Shown: positions 1 through 12,372 of the stretch, piece by piece
Position numbering within the stretch: the stretch's first letter is position 1
Layout: each line of letters begins with the position of its first letter
Assembly: GCA_014706295.1 (NCBI GenBank)
Contig: JACSVZ010000011.1
Span: 13,484,163 to 13,548,162, forward strand
Reading direction: 5' to 3'
Source: Lycocorax pyrrhopterus obiensis
Lineage: Eukaryota; Chordata; Aves; Passeriformes; Paradisaeidae
DNA: 64,000 nt
Translations under genes and position numbers: made by a program
The notes under the pieces: model-generated
Told to the model about the DNA's origin: nothing
Seen by the model: the letters and a program-made list of their open reading frames with translations, nothing else
Database searches by the model: none

Positions 1-226
1 TAGATGTTAGGAGGAACTTCTTCTCTGTGAGGGTGGTGAGGCAATGGAAGAGGTTATCCAAAGAAGCTGTGGGTGGCCTGTCCCTGAAGTGTTCAAAGCC
101 GGGTTGGGTGGGACTTTGAGCAACCTGCTCTAGTGGAAGATATCCCTGCCCATGGCAGGGTGGTTGAAACAAGATAGTCTTTAAGGTCCTTCCAACCCAA
201 ACCATTCTGTGATTCTGAGTGATAGA
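1..226 (+). repeat. CR1 LINE 3' end (plus orientation), in CNOT1 intron
   Basis: The first 226 bases read as the 3' tail of a CR1 element. They contain the GAGGGTGGTGAGGCA segment, the middle block with TGCCCATGGCAGGG, and a terminus like CCATTCTGTGATTCT. The left boundary is outside the window. 5'-truncated CR1 tails of this kind are the typical interspersed repeat of bird genomes. Confidence 0.85.
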
Positions 227-420
227 GTTGTTTGCTGGTTATTTTCACAACTTAATTTGCTCATTTGTGTGTACTTAAAATGCCAGCATAACAAACCACA
301 GTACTGTAGAGGTCCAAATCCTGGATGCTGTAATTTCTGAAGGAGAAGAGCCAGTCAGTATTTAAATGTCACAAATGCAATCCTTGCAAAAATCACTGAC
401 TCTCACTTTCTCTTAAGCAG

Positions 421-3400
421 CAAGCTTGGGCTACAGATGATGTAGCACAAATTTATGACAAATGTATGACAGAACTGGAGCAGCACCTGCAGTCCATTCC
501 ACACACCCTGGCCATGAATCCTCAAGTTCAAGCGTTGCGTAGCCTCTTGGAGGCAGTGGTAGTGGCTCGGAACTCCCGGGATGCTATTGCGGCACTTGGA
601 CTTCTGCAGAAGGTGGGTGTTGACAACTTGTCTCGGTAATAACTTGCTTAGAGTTTATTACTCACCTGCCTCATGGATTGTCTTGCTGGTGACCTTGTTT
701 CTTCATGCATCCTGTGGAACTTGCTTGGTGAACAGTGTTGAACTGCTGTCTTTGGAAATCCGATAAATAAGATTAGGGGGGATCCATTGTGTTCATTTAG
801 GGTATTGTACATATGGTGTCAAGACTGCTGTGAAAGAAGCAGGTATGGAATCCTGGGACTTACAGTTTTGTTCAGATGTGGCAAGTAGAGCTGTTGCAGT
901 CCAGAGTAGTCTGATTTCAAGATGATTTGGAGGCTAAAAAGGTGTTTGAACTGCCCTCGTAGATAGATAATACTGAGCATAATACTGGATTTCTGGTGGC
1001 ACACTTGGGGGGTTTATTTTGCAGTAACTGATAAATGACTATGCAGAGTGGGCTGACCCTGGGCAGCTGCCAAGCATCCATCCAGCTGCTTCCTCTTTCT
1101 GCTTTGCTGCAGGACAGGGAGAAAACACAGGCAACACTAGATGACGTTTGTTCAGATTATGACAGTTTAGTAGGGAAAGTAAAGGCAGTGTGCACAAATG
1201 AAACAAAAACATCTACTTCTGATCAGCAGGCAGATGTCCAGCTAGTCCTCAAAAAGTAGGGCTTCATCACATGTGACATTTGCCTGGAAAGGCAAACATC
1301 AGAACCATGAATGCCCTTTTTCATCCTCCTTTCCCTGAGCTTTTATTGCTGAGCATGATGTCATATGGTATAGAATATCCCTTTATTCAATTTGGATCAG
1401 CTGTCCTGGCTATGTTGCTTCCCAGCCTCTTGTCCATCCCCAGCCTACCCACTGGTGAGGGAGGCAGAGTGGGAAAGAAAAAGCCTTGGTCCTCTGCTAG
1501 TGCTGCTCAGCAATTGGCAAAACTGTGGCGTGTTGTCAACACTGTTTCAGCACAAATCCAAAGCACAGCACCATATGGGCTGCTATGAAGCAAATTAACT
1601 CCATCCCAGCCAGAATTTGTAGGCTGTACCAGTGGGAAATGTTGCAGTGAGCTGATCTGGCATCATTGCCTGTATAGTAGTGCAGAACAAGTGACAGACG
1701 TGGAGAAAAATCCACTTGAGAATACTGTAAGGATACTGAGCTGTCTGCATGAGGATCCAAGAAGAGTGCCAAAACAAAAGTAACTGAAAGCTGGAGGGAG
1801 ACTCTTCATTCTTGTCTCCTAGAGCATGTACCTGTTAAAGGATCCCGTCCTGACTAGGACTTGACCAAATAAATTGTGTTGCCCTTGTAAAACTCATCCT
1901 CCATTTGCTGCAGACTAACACAGATACATCCCTGAGTGCTGCAGCTCTTTCTCTAAGGAAGCTGCTCACTTACCTCTGGCAAGTTCTGTCAATATTTTCT
2001 CAGGTAGTTTTCCATGAGCCATATGCAGAATTGCTTGAGGAGGCGTTGACTTGGGGAAGCTGCAGCACGAACTAACACGGTCTGTCGTGCTATTTGATGC
2101 ACATACAAAGCTAGCGGGGCATAGAGAGACCCGTGGGTTTGTTTGTGGTAGCATAGCTGCGTACAGTGCGTGCATAGATGCCGTAGTAGCTGGTAAAATC
2201 TCACACGGTCTTCTCAAGAAGCACAATTACTAAATTGATTTTTTTTTTCACATCTTCTGGTGGTAACTCTTGCTGATGTAACGTGCAGAAGATTTGGAAG
2301 AGGACTTGTTTTTTCCTCTGCTAACAGGTTGCATCTATTCTAGGCTGTAGAGGGCTTGCTGGATGCCACCAGTGGGGCTGATGCTGACCTCCTGCTCCGC
2401 TATCGTGAGTGTCACCTGCTGGTGCTGAAGGCTCTGCAGGATGGCCGTGCCTATGGATCTCCGTGGTGTAACAAACAAATCACTAGGTCAGTTACAAGAC
2501 AACAAGAACATTGATGTAGCTTTGACAGTCTTTTGGGAGTTTCTGTGTTACCCTGAATTCCCTGCCTATTAATATTTTGCATTGCTGCTATTTGGATAAA
2601 TAAAAAATAACTAGCTTTTTTTGTCAAAATTAACTAGATTTTCTGATAATGCTGGTTCATTCCAGGACATGATAGGAATCTTTAATGGAATTAAGCATTA
2701 GAGCATGGTCTGGCTCTTTTTTCCCCTCTTATTTTGCAGAGCATATCTCTGTATGCTGTCACAAACAATGTGACATGGCATATGCTTGTAGCAGAAGCTT
2801 CAGCTAGGCAGATCTGCCACTTCATCCTTGGAAGAGGGGCTTCTTACGCTGAATAAACTAAAGCTCTTGAAGGGCTCTTGTGACCAGTTGTGCAGGGCAA
2901 CAGATGCTTGAGTCTGACTGTTCTGAACTTAAACATTACCGTAGAGAATGCTCTAGAAGAGGCCTCTTTTGAAGCTGGATAATGAATTACAGTGAATGTC
3001 ACAGTTTCTGAAGTACTAGATTTGAGTTGTTTCACTTAAACTGTGTTGTTGAAGTGCACTTTTTAAAAAGAGTCCAATTCTTCAGGTGCCTGATCGAATG
3101 CAGAGATGAGTACAAGTACAACGTGGAAGCTGTGGAGCTGCTAATCCGCAATCACCTTGTTAACATGCAGCAGTATGACCTTCACTTGGCTCAGGTAAAG
3201 GGAACCTGCTCTTTTAAAGGAGGAGGGATGCACTCAGTCCACTGTAAGATCTGTGGTTGAACTTTGTCTTTTTTGTGTTGACAGTCCATGGAGAATGGCT
3301 TGAACTACATGGCTGTGGCATTTGCCATGCAGTTGGTAAAGATCTTGTTGGTGGATGAGAGAAGTGTTGCCCACGTGACAGAAGCAGATCTGTTTCACAC

Positions 3401-6400
3401 CATTGAGACACTCATGAGAATTAATGCTCATTCCAGAGGAAACGCCCCGGAAGGGTGAGGCTATAGTATTGTGCAATATATTACTTTTTTTGTGCTCATT
3501 TATGATTTGCATATTATATAGGCAATGTCTCATATCATTCAGTCATACAGCTTTAAACGTTCCCTAGGGCTGCAGTCCTAGTTAATTTAGTTAGTTTAAA
3601 CTGTCAATCTAATGTAAATATGCTCATCCTAGTCAAAATAGAGGTAGCTGCAGCATCATGTGAAACGGAATGCTTAAGCAAGAAAATCTCTATACACTGT
3701 GCTCCAAAATTCTGTGGTACTGTGAGAAACTTGTTTGAATTCCTGCTTTTTCTCAAATTTAGGCAGTATTATTGCCTGTTTAAATCTTATATATCTAGGT
3801 GTCAGTATGTTACTTTGTTAATCACAAACAATCAAACTGGACAATCCTTTCTGTTTAGAGCTTACAGAGCAATTCTCCACCAGTCTTGCATGGCTTGTGA
3901 GACCAGCAAACTGCCCAAACCATTTGGACAGCAAATGTTGCCACAGCACCTGGAAATACCTGTGGAACTTGCAGGCCTCGTATTTGTAAGATGGAGGCAG
4001 TTGTTGCTGGGTTTGAGAAAGACATGGATTAGAGCTTGGAGAGCTCTGAATAGCTGTGAGAGCAACCAGCAGCTGGCTGATGGCAGTGGCTGCCATTACC
4101 AACACAGCTGCTAATAGGATGTCCCAAAACTGAAGTCCTTTCATCTGCAGTTGGCGTGGCTAGATTGTCTTCACTGTATGGCTTGACTTTCACTGCAGCC
4201 AAATCCAGTGCCCCAGTCAGGCTGTTGAGTACTGGCATCTCACTATCTGGGAGCATTTTAGGGCTCCTGAAGTCTGGAGAAGAGCAGCTGCTTCTTCTAG
4301 TCCCTCTGGTGCTTTGTTGCAGCACTCCGCTGTACAAATTGGAGTGGAACTTCAAAGCTTGTGTGATTTCAGTGTTCCTTCTTTCATCATAAATGTATCT
4401 GCTTTCATGACTTATTTCTGCTATTCCAGTGAGAACTGAAAGATACAAAGTTTTAGTATAAGAAATAATTTGCTTTATTTCAACTCTATTTGACTGAGCT
4501 TCCAGTTCCTGCACCTTCTGGGGGAGGAGGAATTCTAACCCAGCTCTTGCTCTGGTCTGTTGCATTAGATTACCCCAGCTGATGGAAGTGGTCCGATCAA
4601 ACTATGAAGCAATGATTGACCGTGCTCATGGAGGTCCTAATTTCATGATGCATTCAGGAATTTCCCAAGCTTCTGAGTATGATGACCCACCAGGCCTGAG
4701 GGAGAAGGCAGAATACCTGCTGAGGGAGTGGGTGAACCTCTACCATTCAGCTGCAGCAGGCCGTGACAGTACCAAAGCATTCTCTGCGTTTGTTGGACAG
4801 GTAGAGCTTTTGGAAAGAAAGGTGCTTTTTATTCAACATAAGTAGGGTGTGATGCCCTCCATTTTAAAGCAGTATTGTAACCTGTGTTAGGCATCCTTTT
4901 GAAACTTTCAGGTGTATGGCAGTTTACTGTCAAAATTCTGTCTGTTTTGATGAAGCCCCTGTCCTCCACCAAATCGTGTTCTTCAGATACTGTAGCAACA
5001 GGCAGTCACTTGAGACCATGAGTTCTGAGATAAGTTTGGTGGAAAAAGAACTTGAGCTGAGATAGCTCTTGGAAATAGTTCTGTCATGCTCTGTAATGAG
5101 CCTTGACTGGTGTTGCTCCGTATGAGTAACAGTAAAAGCTCTGACAGCCTACAGGAGGATGTCACCAGTAGAGATTCAGGTAAATTGTTTCAGGTCATGT
5201 GGGCAAGGGAATCATTTTTCAAAATGAAATCAATAGTAAGGAAAACCTTGAGACATCATTAGCTGAAGTGGTGCCTAAATTTAAACGATGTCCAACATGT
5301 CACACACTGAAGCACCTTAACAGGTGTGGTGAACATCACGTACCATCTGCCTTCTGGGTGTGATTGAGAAGGGAGATGCCCTCAGTAGCCCAGCATGTGT
5401 GGTAACAAACTCCCTGTATCTGCAGGCATCTCTCTAAAACTGTGTTCCTTGCATGCAGCTCAGTGACTGCAGCTGTGAGAAAGCCCCTGACATGGTCTTT
5501 TTGCATTGTGTTCTTTTTAAATTTGGGCCACTACCACAGATATGCTGCGGACTTTGCAGCTACTAATGAAAAGAAGCTCAAGCTTCAAAGTATGGATGAA
5601 GATTGTGACTGATACAGTGGTTTTTTCATTTGATTTTAGTGTCCTTGTGTACTGGCTTAGAGACAGCTTTGTGTTGGTCTGACTTCTACTGCATAGAACT
5701 TCTTGAATGTTTTTAATAGATATTGTGCTAAACCTACATTTTAAAGAAATATTTTACCTAGTTCCATGACCTCACATTTTTTACTTTAAATCATGCTTCT
5801 AAAGCACACTTCAGAGTAGTGTGCTCACAATACTTAGTACACTTTTGTCCTGCTTCACTCTTTATCACACTTATTTGATTACCTTTTGTACATATTTGAT
5901 CAGTTTTGAAATAGCAGTTTAAATATATTGAAGTGCAGTGTTTATTTACAATTGTTTCCTTACAGGCTTTAGTAATGAGTTCTGAAGGCATATTTTATAA
6001 TAACTATATTAAATAAGGTTCTATTACTGAACTTAAATGACTGCTGAATCTCTGAAGTGTTGCTTTCTTCCCACAAGTCTGTAGGACAAGCAGAAGCATA
6101 GAACTTTGAAGGCAGATACCTAAGTTCTTTGGGTTTTTTAGAAAAAAGTTTCTCCAGAAATACTATAAGTTCTCCACATTGTCTCCAAGTTACCAGTTGT
6201 GCTGTTTTTATAGCTTTATGTCTTTGCAGTAGGAGTTTAGAAATAAGATGCTTTATTCAAAACCCACGAGTTTTCTGCAGTGCAATTTGTTTCATTTTGA
6301 TGGTTCTAATACTGTGGGTAACAAATAAAATGAGGTCTCTGAGGTTTTTTTGTATGTATATTATTAAAACAACTCCCCCATGCAAAACAAAAAAGCCCAC

Positions 6401-9400
6401 CCAGTCTTTCTCTGTGTGTAATATTCATGTAAGGAAAATTCACTTTCCAAATGCAATTTGCTTCTACAGAATGTGGCTGCAAAGTAGTGGTGATTCCTGA
6501 GCTAGGAGCTGGAGTCTGCCCTTCCCAGAGCTTGTACTCCTCGTGTTCTTCATGCAAGGTTGAATGCTGGTGGCAGAACTGATACTGAAACAGGCTTCTC
6601 AGCTATGCTGATGGGTGGAAAGATTCGGGATTCAAAATATTGTATTTGAGAATAAATGTGATTGCTAAAATTGTGTTGCCACCCACAGATTCCCTTGCAA
6701 ACATTAATCTCTCTGGAGAGTATGGCAAAAATTAACTGTGGAAGGCAGGGTGGGTGCTTTGTAAAGGGTGTGTTGTTTGAAATAAATTGTAAAATGAACT
6801 GTCTGTGGTTACAGTGCTGAAGTTTTTTCCTTTCCTGGTTAGATGCACCAGCAGGGGATCCTGAAAACAGATGACCTGATCACCCGTTTTTTCCGTCTTT
6901 GCACCGAAATGTGTGTTGAGATCAGCTATCGAGCCCTGGCCGAGCAACAGCACAATCCTGCAGCCAACCCCACTATGATTCGAGCCAAGTGCTACCACAA
7001 CCTGGATGCCTTTGTGCGACTCATTGCACTGCTGGTGAAGCACTCTGGGGAGGCAACCAACACAGTCACAAAGATCAATCTCCTGAATAAGGTTGGGAAT
7101 CCTCCTCGTCCTCATTGCGTTTAAAGTGTGTTGTCAGCTGTACCTTTGCTGATAAACCTGAGGTGTAGACCTTAGTGTAGGCTGCTGATGAAGTGTCTGA
7201 GGAGAACTTACATGGCTTGGTCACTCATAAACTTTTCAGTGAACCACCAAGATGCCAAGTGGCTTTCATGTTCACAAAGATTTCATCTCAAACCAATCTG
7301 AGATTCATCTTTGTGCCTTCAAATGAAAATGTCAGCAGCTGTTGTTTTAAGGTTGTTGATTCCTGAGTGTTTACCTTGATGTTGTGAGGGTCTTGCCTTT
7401 GCTCTTACACTCCTTGGTTTATGGCTGGATGGTCTGAGGTAGTTAAGACCTTTTGACACTGCCCACTCAGTCATTGTGACTGTGGTCCAAGGGACAGGGA
7501 GAGCAAAGAATAGTGGTTGGGAATTGCTAAAACAAATCATAATATTCATTTATGCAGCACTTCCAATAACTTAGGAATTTTGGTTCTTGTTAGAATCTAC
7601 TGCTTTTTTACTGATGGTTAAAGTATTATCTGTAGTCTGACTTGGAAAGTAATTCTTGCTGTCTCTATGTCTTAATCTCTTTAGGTTCTTGGTATTGTGG
7701 TGGGAGTTCTTCTGCAAGACCATGATGTTCGGCAGAGTGAGTTTCAGCAACTTCCTTACCATCGCATTTTCATCATGTTGCTGTTGGAATTAAATGCTCC
7801 TGAGCACGTGCTGGAGACCATCAACTTCCAGACACTCACAGCTTTCTGGTATGTATTTGGGATTGGCCACAGCGCTCATCCTTTCTTGGTAGGATCAAGG
7901 ATTTTCACTTAAAGGCTATCTGACTGTTCTTTGTGGTGGCTTAATCACCTTTGGAGTAACTGGTTCTACTGTGGACTGACCACTTGCTTGTTTTAGGGAA
8001 GATGACTGGTAAAACCCAAGGTGCTCAATTGCCTTTGCTTTTAGGGCTGTGTTTTTCCCTCAATGTTATGAAAAGCAATCTTATTGCTGTGCACTTCTAA
8101 CCTGCTCTAACTTTTCTTTCAGTAACACATTTCACATCCTGAGGCCTACAAAAGCTCCAGGTTTTGTTTATGCCTGGCTGGAACTGATCTCCCATCGGAT
8201 ATTTATTGCAAGAATGCTGGCACATACACCACAGCAGAAGGTGTGGCTGCAGTTTATCTTTTCTGAATTAAAAAGCTCACCCAGATGTTTATCTGGCGTG
8301 GTGCTGTTTCACATCTCTTGAAGTGCACTAGTAGCATGGCTGTTCTGTTTTTGTTGTCTTCCATATTCACAGCAACCTAACTGCATGGAGGAGAGTCTGT
8401 GTGTCAATAACTATGGAACACAGGGTGAATTGAATTTAATAAACATGACTTTATCAATGTCTAGAAGAGCTGTAGCCTTCCTTCTAGGCTGAATATTGTC
8501 AGCTCAATATGGCATGTTGAAGGTTCTGGAAACAGCTGTGGCACAATGATGTGCATCTGAAGCCTTTGAAATGATCTGTGCTGCACTCAGTGCTAGAGCT
8601 GGCAGTTGCTAGCTCTTCCATCCAGGTTTATATAAAGATCAATCTAATAATAGTTTTGAAATTAAGGTAACTGGTCTTCATTGCATGTTTTCCACCTGCT
8701 GTTCTTTTCTTGACAGGGTTGGCCTATGTATGCCCAATTATTGATCGATCTATTCAAGTACTTGGCTCCTTTCCTTAGAAATGTGGAACTCACCAAACCT
8801 ATGCAAATTCTTTACAAGGTAAAAAAATGTCAACTAATAGATGCCTCCAATCAAAGTTGTCTGAAAGAAGAGGTATTCTGGCAGCAAAATAGAATTACCT
8901 GTTGTCTTCTAACTTACATCTTTAAGTTGAATGTAAATTGTGGGGGAAGCAGGCTGCCCTCCCAAATTAGTTTCCTTCTGGTAATGTTAGCCACATGACA
9001 TAGAATGATGGCTCTGCAAGCTTTTGGACAGTTTCAACAGTTACACACCTCTTATATTTAATACTTTATTTCACAGGGCACTCTGCGTGTGTTGCTGGTC
9101 TTGTTGCATGATTTCCCAGAATTTCTTTGTGACTACCACTATGGGTTCTGTGATGTGATCCCACCTAACTGTATTCAGCTAAGGAATCTGATCCTGAGTG
9201 CCTTCCCACGGAACATGAGGCTTCCAGACCCTTTCACCCCCAACCTAAAGGTAGAACTTACTTGAAGGTGTTTGGTAATAGGAAGCTTTAATGTTCAAAA
9301 TACTCTCTATCCAGGTTAATGTTATCTAATTAAATCTTCGAGTATCTGCTAGGCAACTAATCCTGGAATGATTGAAAGAAAACTTTCTCATGCTGCTAAA

Positions 9401-12372
9401 GCACTGTCCTGTTGCTCTTCTCTGCCTGAGCTGTGCAGGGCGATGGGAGCGAAGCTGCAGCACTCATTGTCACTGAAGAAGGCTGTTCTTGATTTGTGTG
9501 GATGTTTGTACCTTTTGAAACTACCAGACTGTCTGCTGATAGTGTTCATAAGGAGACCGCAAAGGCAGTGACTGAATTTCCCTACGGCCTTCACCCCTGA
9601 ATTTTTTTATCCTCCCACTTCTTCAAGACATCATGTAATAAGTTAGTGTGTTAGAGATCAAGTTTCTTCTGAAATCTGCAAAAGTCAAGTGTTGCCATTT
9701 CATTGATGGAAGGAAAAGTGATCAACAGCAGTAGTTGATGTAATATTGCTTACGGATCTGCTTTTCCAATTTGCTCCATTGCTGATGGTTTAGTTGACCA
9801 TCATGGTTTTCTGTCAACAGGTGGATATGTTAAGTGAGATTAATATTGCTCCACGAATACTCACAAATTTCACTGGAGTGATGCCACCTCAGTTCAAGAA
9901 AGACTTGGATTCCTATCTCAAAACCCGTTCTCCAGTCACCTTTTTGTCTGACTTGCGTAGCAACCTACAAGTAAGTTTGAGGATTTTGAGGTTTCTGTGG
10001 GTGCTCAATTTAAATAATGTGGCACAAATGATCTCACTTGTTCAGCCACCATCCTTTCTTGCAGCAGTGTTGTCGGTGTGTTGGCCGACGTGTTCCAGGC
10101 AGTAGAAAAGCCTGTGAAAATGCACACTCTGAATAAGTCTTCTGCCACTCCCTGGTAGGATGTGTTGAAGCATTTTAGAATGTGAATAAATTTTGACACC
10201 AAATAGATGAATTGTTACAGAAATATATGGATCCTCATGCTAATGCTTTAAGGGTAAAAAAGGTCAAATTAGCTAAAGCCTAGTTCAGAATTGTGGCTAA
10301 AACTTCATTTCAGACATTTCATGACTTGGCTTGCAGCAGACTTGAGGTCTGAATTTGGACTTCCTCAGAAACATTGCTTAGAAACAGTCACACGAGGGGG
10401 CTGTTTCAGCCAGCCTCTGGCACTGCTGGTGAATTCACATTGCCTTACCTGATGTTTTCCTTTAGGTAGAGAGTAAAAACAAATCTGTTGTGTCTACACT
10501 TTGCTGATGTTTTTGCAAAAAAAAAAAAAATACACACACATGTATATATGCACTAAAATATATGCTTTCTAATATATACTATATTAAAAAAGGCTAAATG
10601 CCAAATTGAATTTGTGGATGTCCCAGCGTGTTGTTTTCTGGATAATCAATAAGATTATCCAGATAATAAGATACTGGATAATATTATCCAGATAATAAGA
10701 TACTTGGATGCTGTTGTTGTACATGTTGTACCTTTGAGTGCTGAAGGAATATCGACTGTTAATGCTTTTCGTATCTTTGCTATTAGGTATCGAATGAACC
10801 CGGCAACCGCTACAACATCCAGCTCATTAATGCACTGGTGCTCTACGTAGGTACTCAAGCTATTGCACACATTCACAACAAAGGCAGCACACCCTCTATG
10901 AGCACCATTACCCACTCAGCTCACATGGACATCTTCCAGAATCTGGCAGTAGACCTGGATACTGAAGGTGAGCTGGAAACACTGCTAGTTCATGTGATGT
11001 CACATTTACAGCAAGCGGGCCCTCACTTTAAAAAGGACACTGAGGTGCTGGAGTGTGTCCAGCAAAGGGCACCAAGGCTTGTGAAAAGTCTAGAGAATAT
11101 GTCTTGTGAGAAATGGCTGAGGGAGCTGGATTTGTTTAGTTTTGAGAACAGGAGGCTCAGGGGGACCTGAGCTCTGAAGGGTTGTTGTAGTGAATTGGGG
11201 GTCTCTTCTACTATGCCTGCAGTGAGAGGACAAGAGGAAATGGCCTTAAGCTGTTACAGGGAGGATTCAGATTAGTTACTAGAAAAAGTTTTTTCACTGT
11301 TAGGGTGGTCTGATATTGGAATAGGCTGCCCAGGGAGGTGGTGGAATCACCATCCCTGGAGGTGTTTAAGAGGCATCTGGATCTGGTGCTGGGTGATGTG
11401 ATTTAGTGGTTATGGGGTTAAAGGGGTAGTACTGGGTTGATGGTTGGACGATGGTCTTAAAGGTCTCTTCCAGCCTTAATGATTCTGTGATTTCATGTAG
11501 CTGATAGTGAATTCACAAAAAGGAATGCTACATTAGAATATTAAACTCTGAATATAGGAGCAGTGTTAGAACCAAAAGGTCAAAGTATCCAAGGGAATTA
11601 GCAATGCCTTCAGTGAAGAAGAATTGCATTGTTACTTCTCCATCAGCCTGGGTTGACACAGCCTTTACATATCATCAGTTGGTTTTGTTTCCTGTACCTC
11701 CATGAGGCTCGCAAGCGTTAATCTCAAGCACTGCTGGTTGCTTCTTGATTCCCCTTTGTGTGCAAGGGAAGCCGTGTGTACTCAGTGTTCTCTCCTGCAG
11801 GCCGGTACCTCTTCCTGAATGCCATCGCCAACCAGCTGCGGTACCCCAACAGTCACACCCACTACTTCAGCTGCACCATGCTCTACCTGTTTGCAGAGGC
11901 CAACACAGAAGCTATCCAGGAGCAGATCACCAGGTCAGAGGGATGGCATTTAACTTGCCAACATTCAGCTTTTTTCTTTCCCTTCTTACGTATTTTGGAT
12001 CTTTGAGCTCTAACTCTTGGATTTCAGGGTTCTCTTGGAACGACTGATTGTAAATAGGCCTCATCCCTGGGGTCTCCTTATTACTTTCATTGAGCTGATA
12101 AAAAATCCAGCATTCAAGTTCTGGAACCATGAGTTTGTTCACTGCGCTCCAGAAATTGAGAAGTGAGTATAACTTAGCCACAGAGTCATTAAAATGATAT
12201 CTCTGAAGCAGTTGCACCTTGAGTTTTTGGTGCTGTCACAGCATCCATTTGCTGCCATAAATGCACCTACCGCTGCTTTGCTTCCATGTGCAGGTTGTTC
12301 CAGTCGGTTGCACAGTGCTGCATGGGGCAGAAGCAGGCCCAGCAAGTCATGGAAGGGACTGGTGCCAGTTAG
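421..12372 (+). CDS. CNOT1: CNOT1, C-terminal 776 codons (15 coding exons; 5' part outside window)
   Basis: Scaffold subunit of the cytoplasmic CCR4-NOT deadenylase complex. Coding exons: 421-612, 2344-2486, 3086-3194, 3285-3454, 4569-4800, 6843-7091, 7685-7848, 8123-8240, 8717-8818, 9077-9250, 9821-9970, 10787-10967, 11801-11933, 12028-12162 and 12294-12372 (stop TAG 12370-12372). Every junction is GT-AG and phases add up to 2331 nt with no internal stop. The translation follows mammalian CNOT1 almost residue for residue, for example [40 protein letters not shown] and the terminus [14 protein letters not shown]. By comparison with the 2376-residue human protein this is roughly residues 1600 to the end. 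It starts just past the CNOT9-binding domain and holds the NOT1 superfamily-homology domain that docks CNOT2-CNOT3. The first visible exon opens in phase 0 behind a normal acceptor, so the gene continues leftward. Identification is certain; exon edges are by eye. Confidence 0.97.
613..2343 (+). other. CNOT1 intron, no gene seen
   Basis: This 1.7 kb intron lies between a GTGGGT donor and a TTCTAG acceptor. I see no conserved coding segment and no repeat family. Short open frames on both strands have no recognisable motif. Confidence 0.7.
3818..4565 (-). other. Low-stop antisense interval in CNOT1 intron (unidentified)
   Basis: Two overlapping minus-strand frames stay open for 178 codons (4565 to 4029) and 108 codons (4144 to 3818) inside the CNOT1 intron at 3455-4568. 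The second starts MKGLQFWD and contains a hydrophobic stretch of about 20 residues rich in Leu, Val and Ala, predicted by eye as a membrane helix. A pyrimidine tract ending TTTGTATCTTTCAG precedes part of the first frame at about 4440, resembling a splice acceptor. I recognise no family. It could be chance, a decayed retrocopy, or an unannotated antisense exon. Confidence 0.2.
4801..6842 (+). other. CNOT1 intron, no gene seen
   Basis: A 2 kb intron, AT-rich in its second half (about 5650-6700). No repeat family, RNA gene or conserved exon could be supported. A short exon-like plus-strand frame (about 5122-5180, beginning MSNSKSSD and ending at a GTAAAT) was noted but has no homologue I know. 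Confidence 0.6.
10510..10712. repeat. Simple-sequence and tandem duplication in CNOT1 intron
   Basis: An A run followed by alternating CA/TA sequence (about 10517-10580). Then come two adjacent near-identical copies of a unit containing ATTATCCAGATAATAAGATA (about 10654-10677 and 10683-10707). Each copy carries GGATAAT/ATTATCC inverted halves that could form hairpins. It sits about 75 bp before a CNOT1 acceptor. No function is implied. Confidence 0.7.
11040..11497 (+). repeat. CR1 LINE 3' end (plus orientation), in CNOT1 intron
   Basis: A longer CR1 tail in the same orientation as CNOT1. It includes the reverse-transcriptase-end block (GAGTGTGTCCAGCAAAGGGC), the GGCTGAGGGAGCTGG segment and a 3' terminus GATTCTGTGATTT. 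It fills most of the intron between exons ending at 10967 and starting at 11801. It also extends the apparent open frame of the upstream exon past its GTGAGC donor. Confidence 0.85.

Noticed and set aside
5122..5180. Exon-like plus-strand frame beginning MSNSKSSD and ending at GTAAAT
   Set aside because: No acceptor of quality in phase upstream, no match to CNOT1 between exons 4800 and 6843, too short to support.
10838..11170. 110-codon frame extending CNOT1 exon past 10967
   Set aside because: The conserved CNOT1 reading stops at the GTGAGC donor, and the rest is intron and CR1 sequence.
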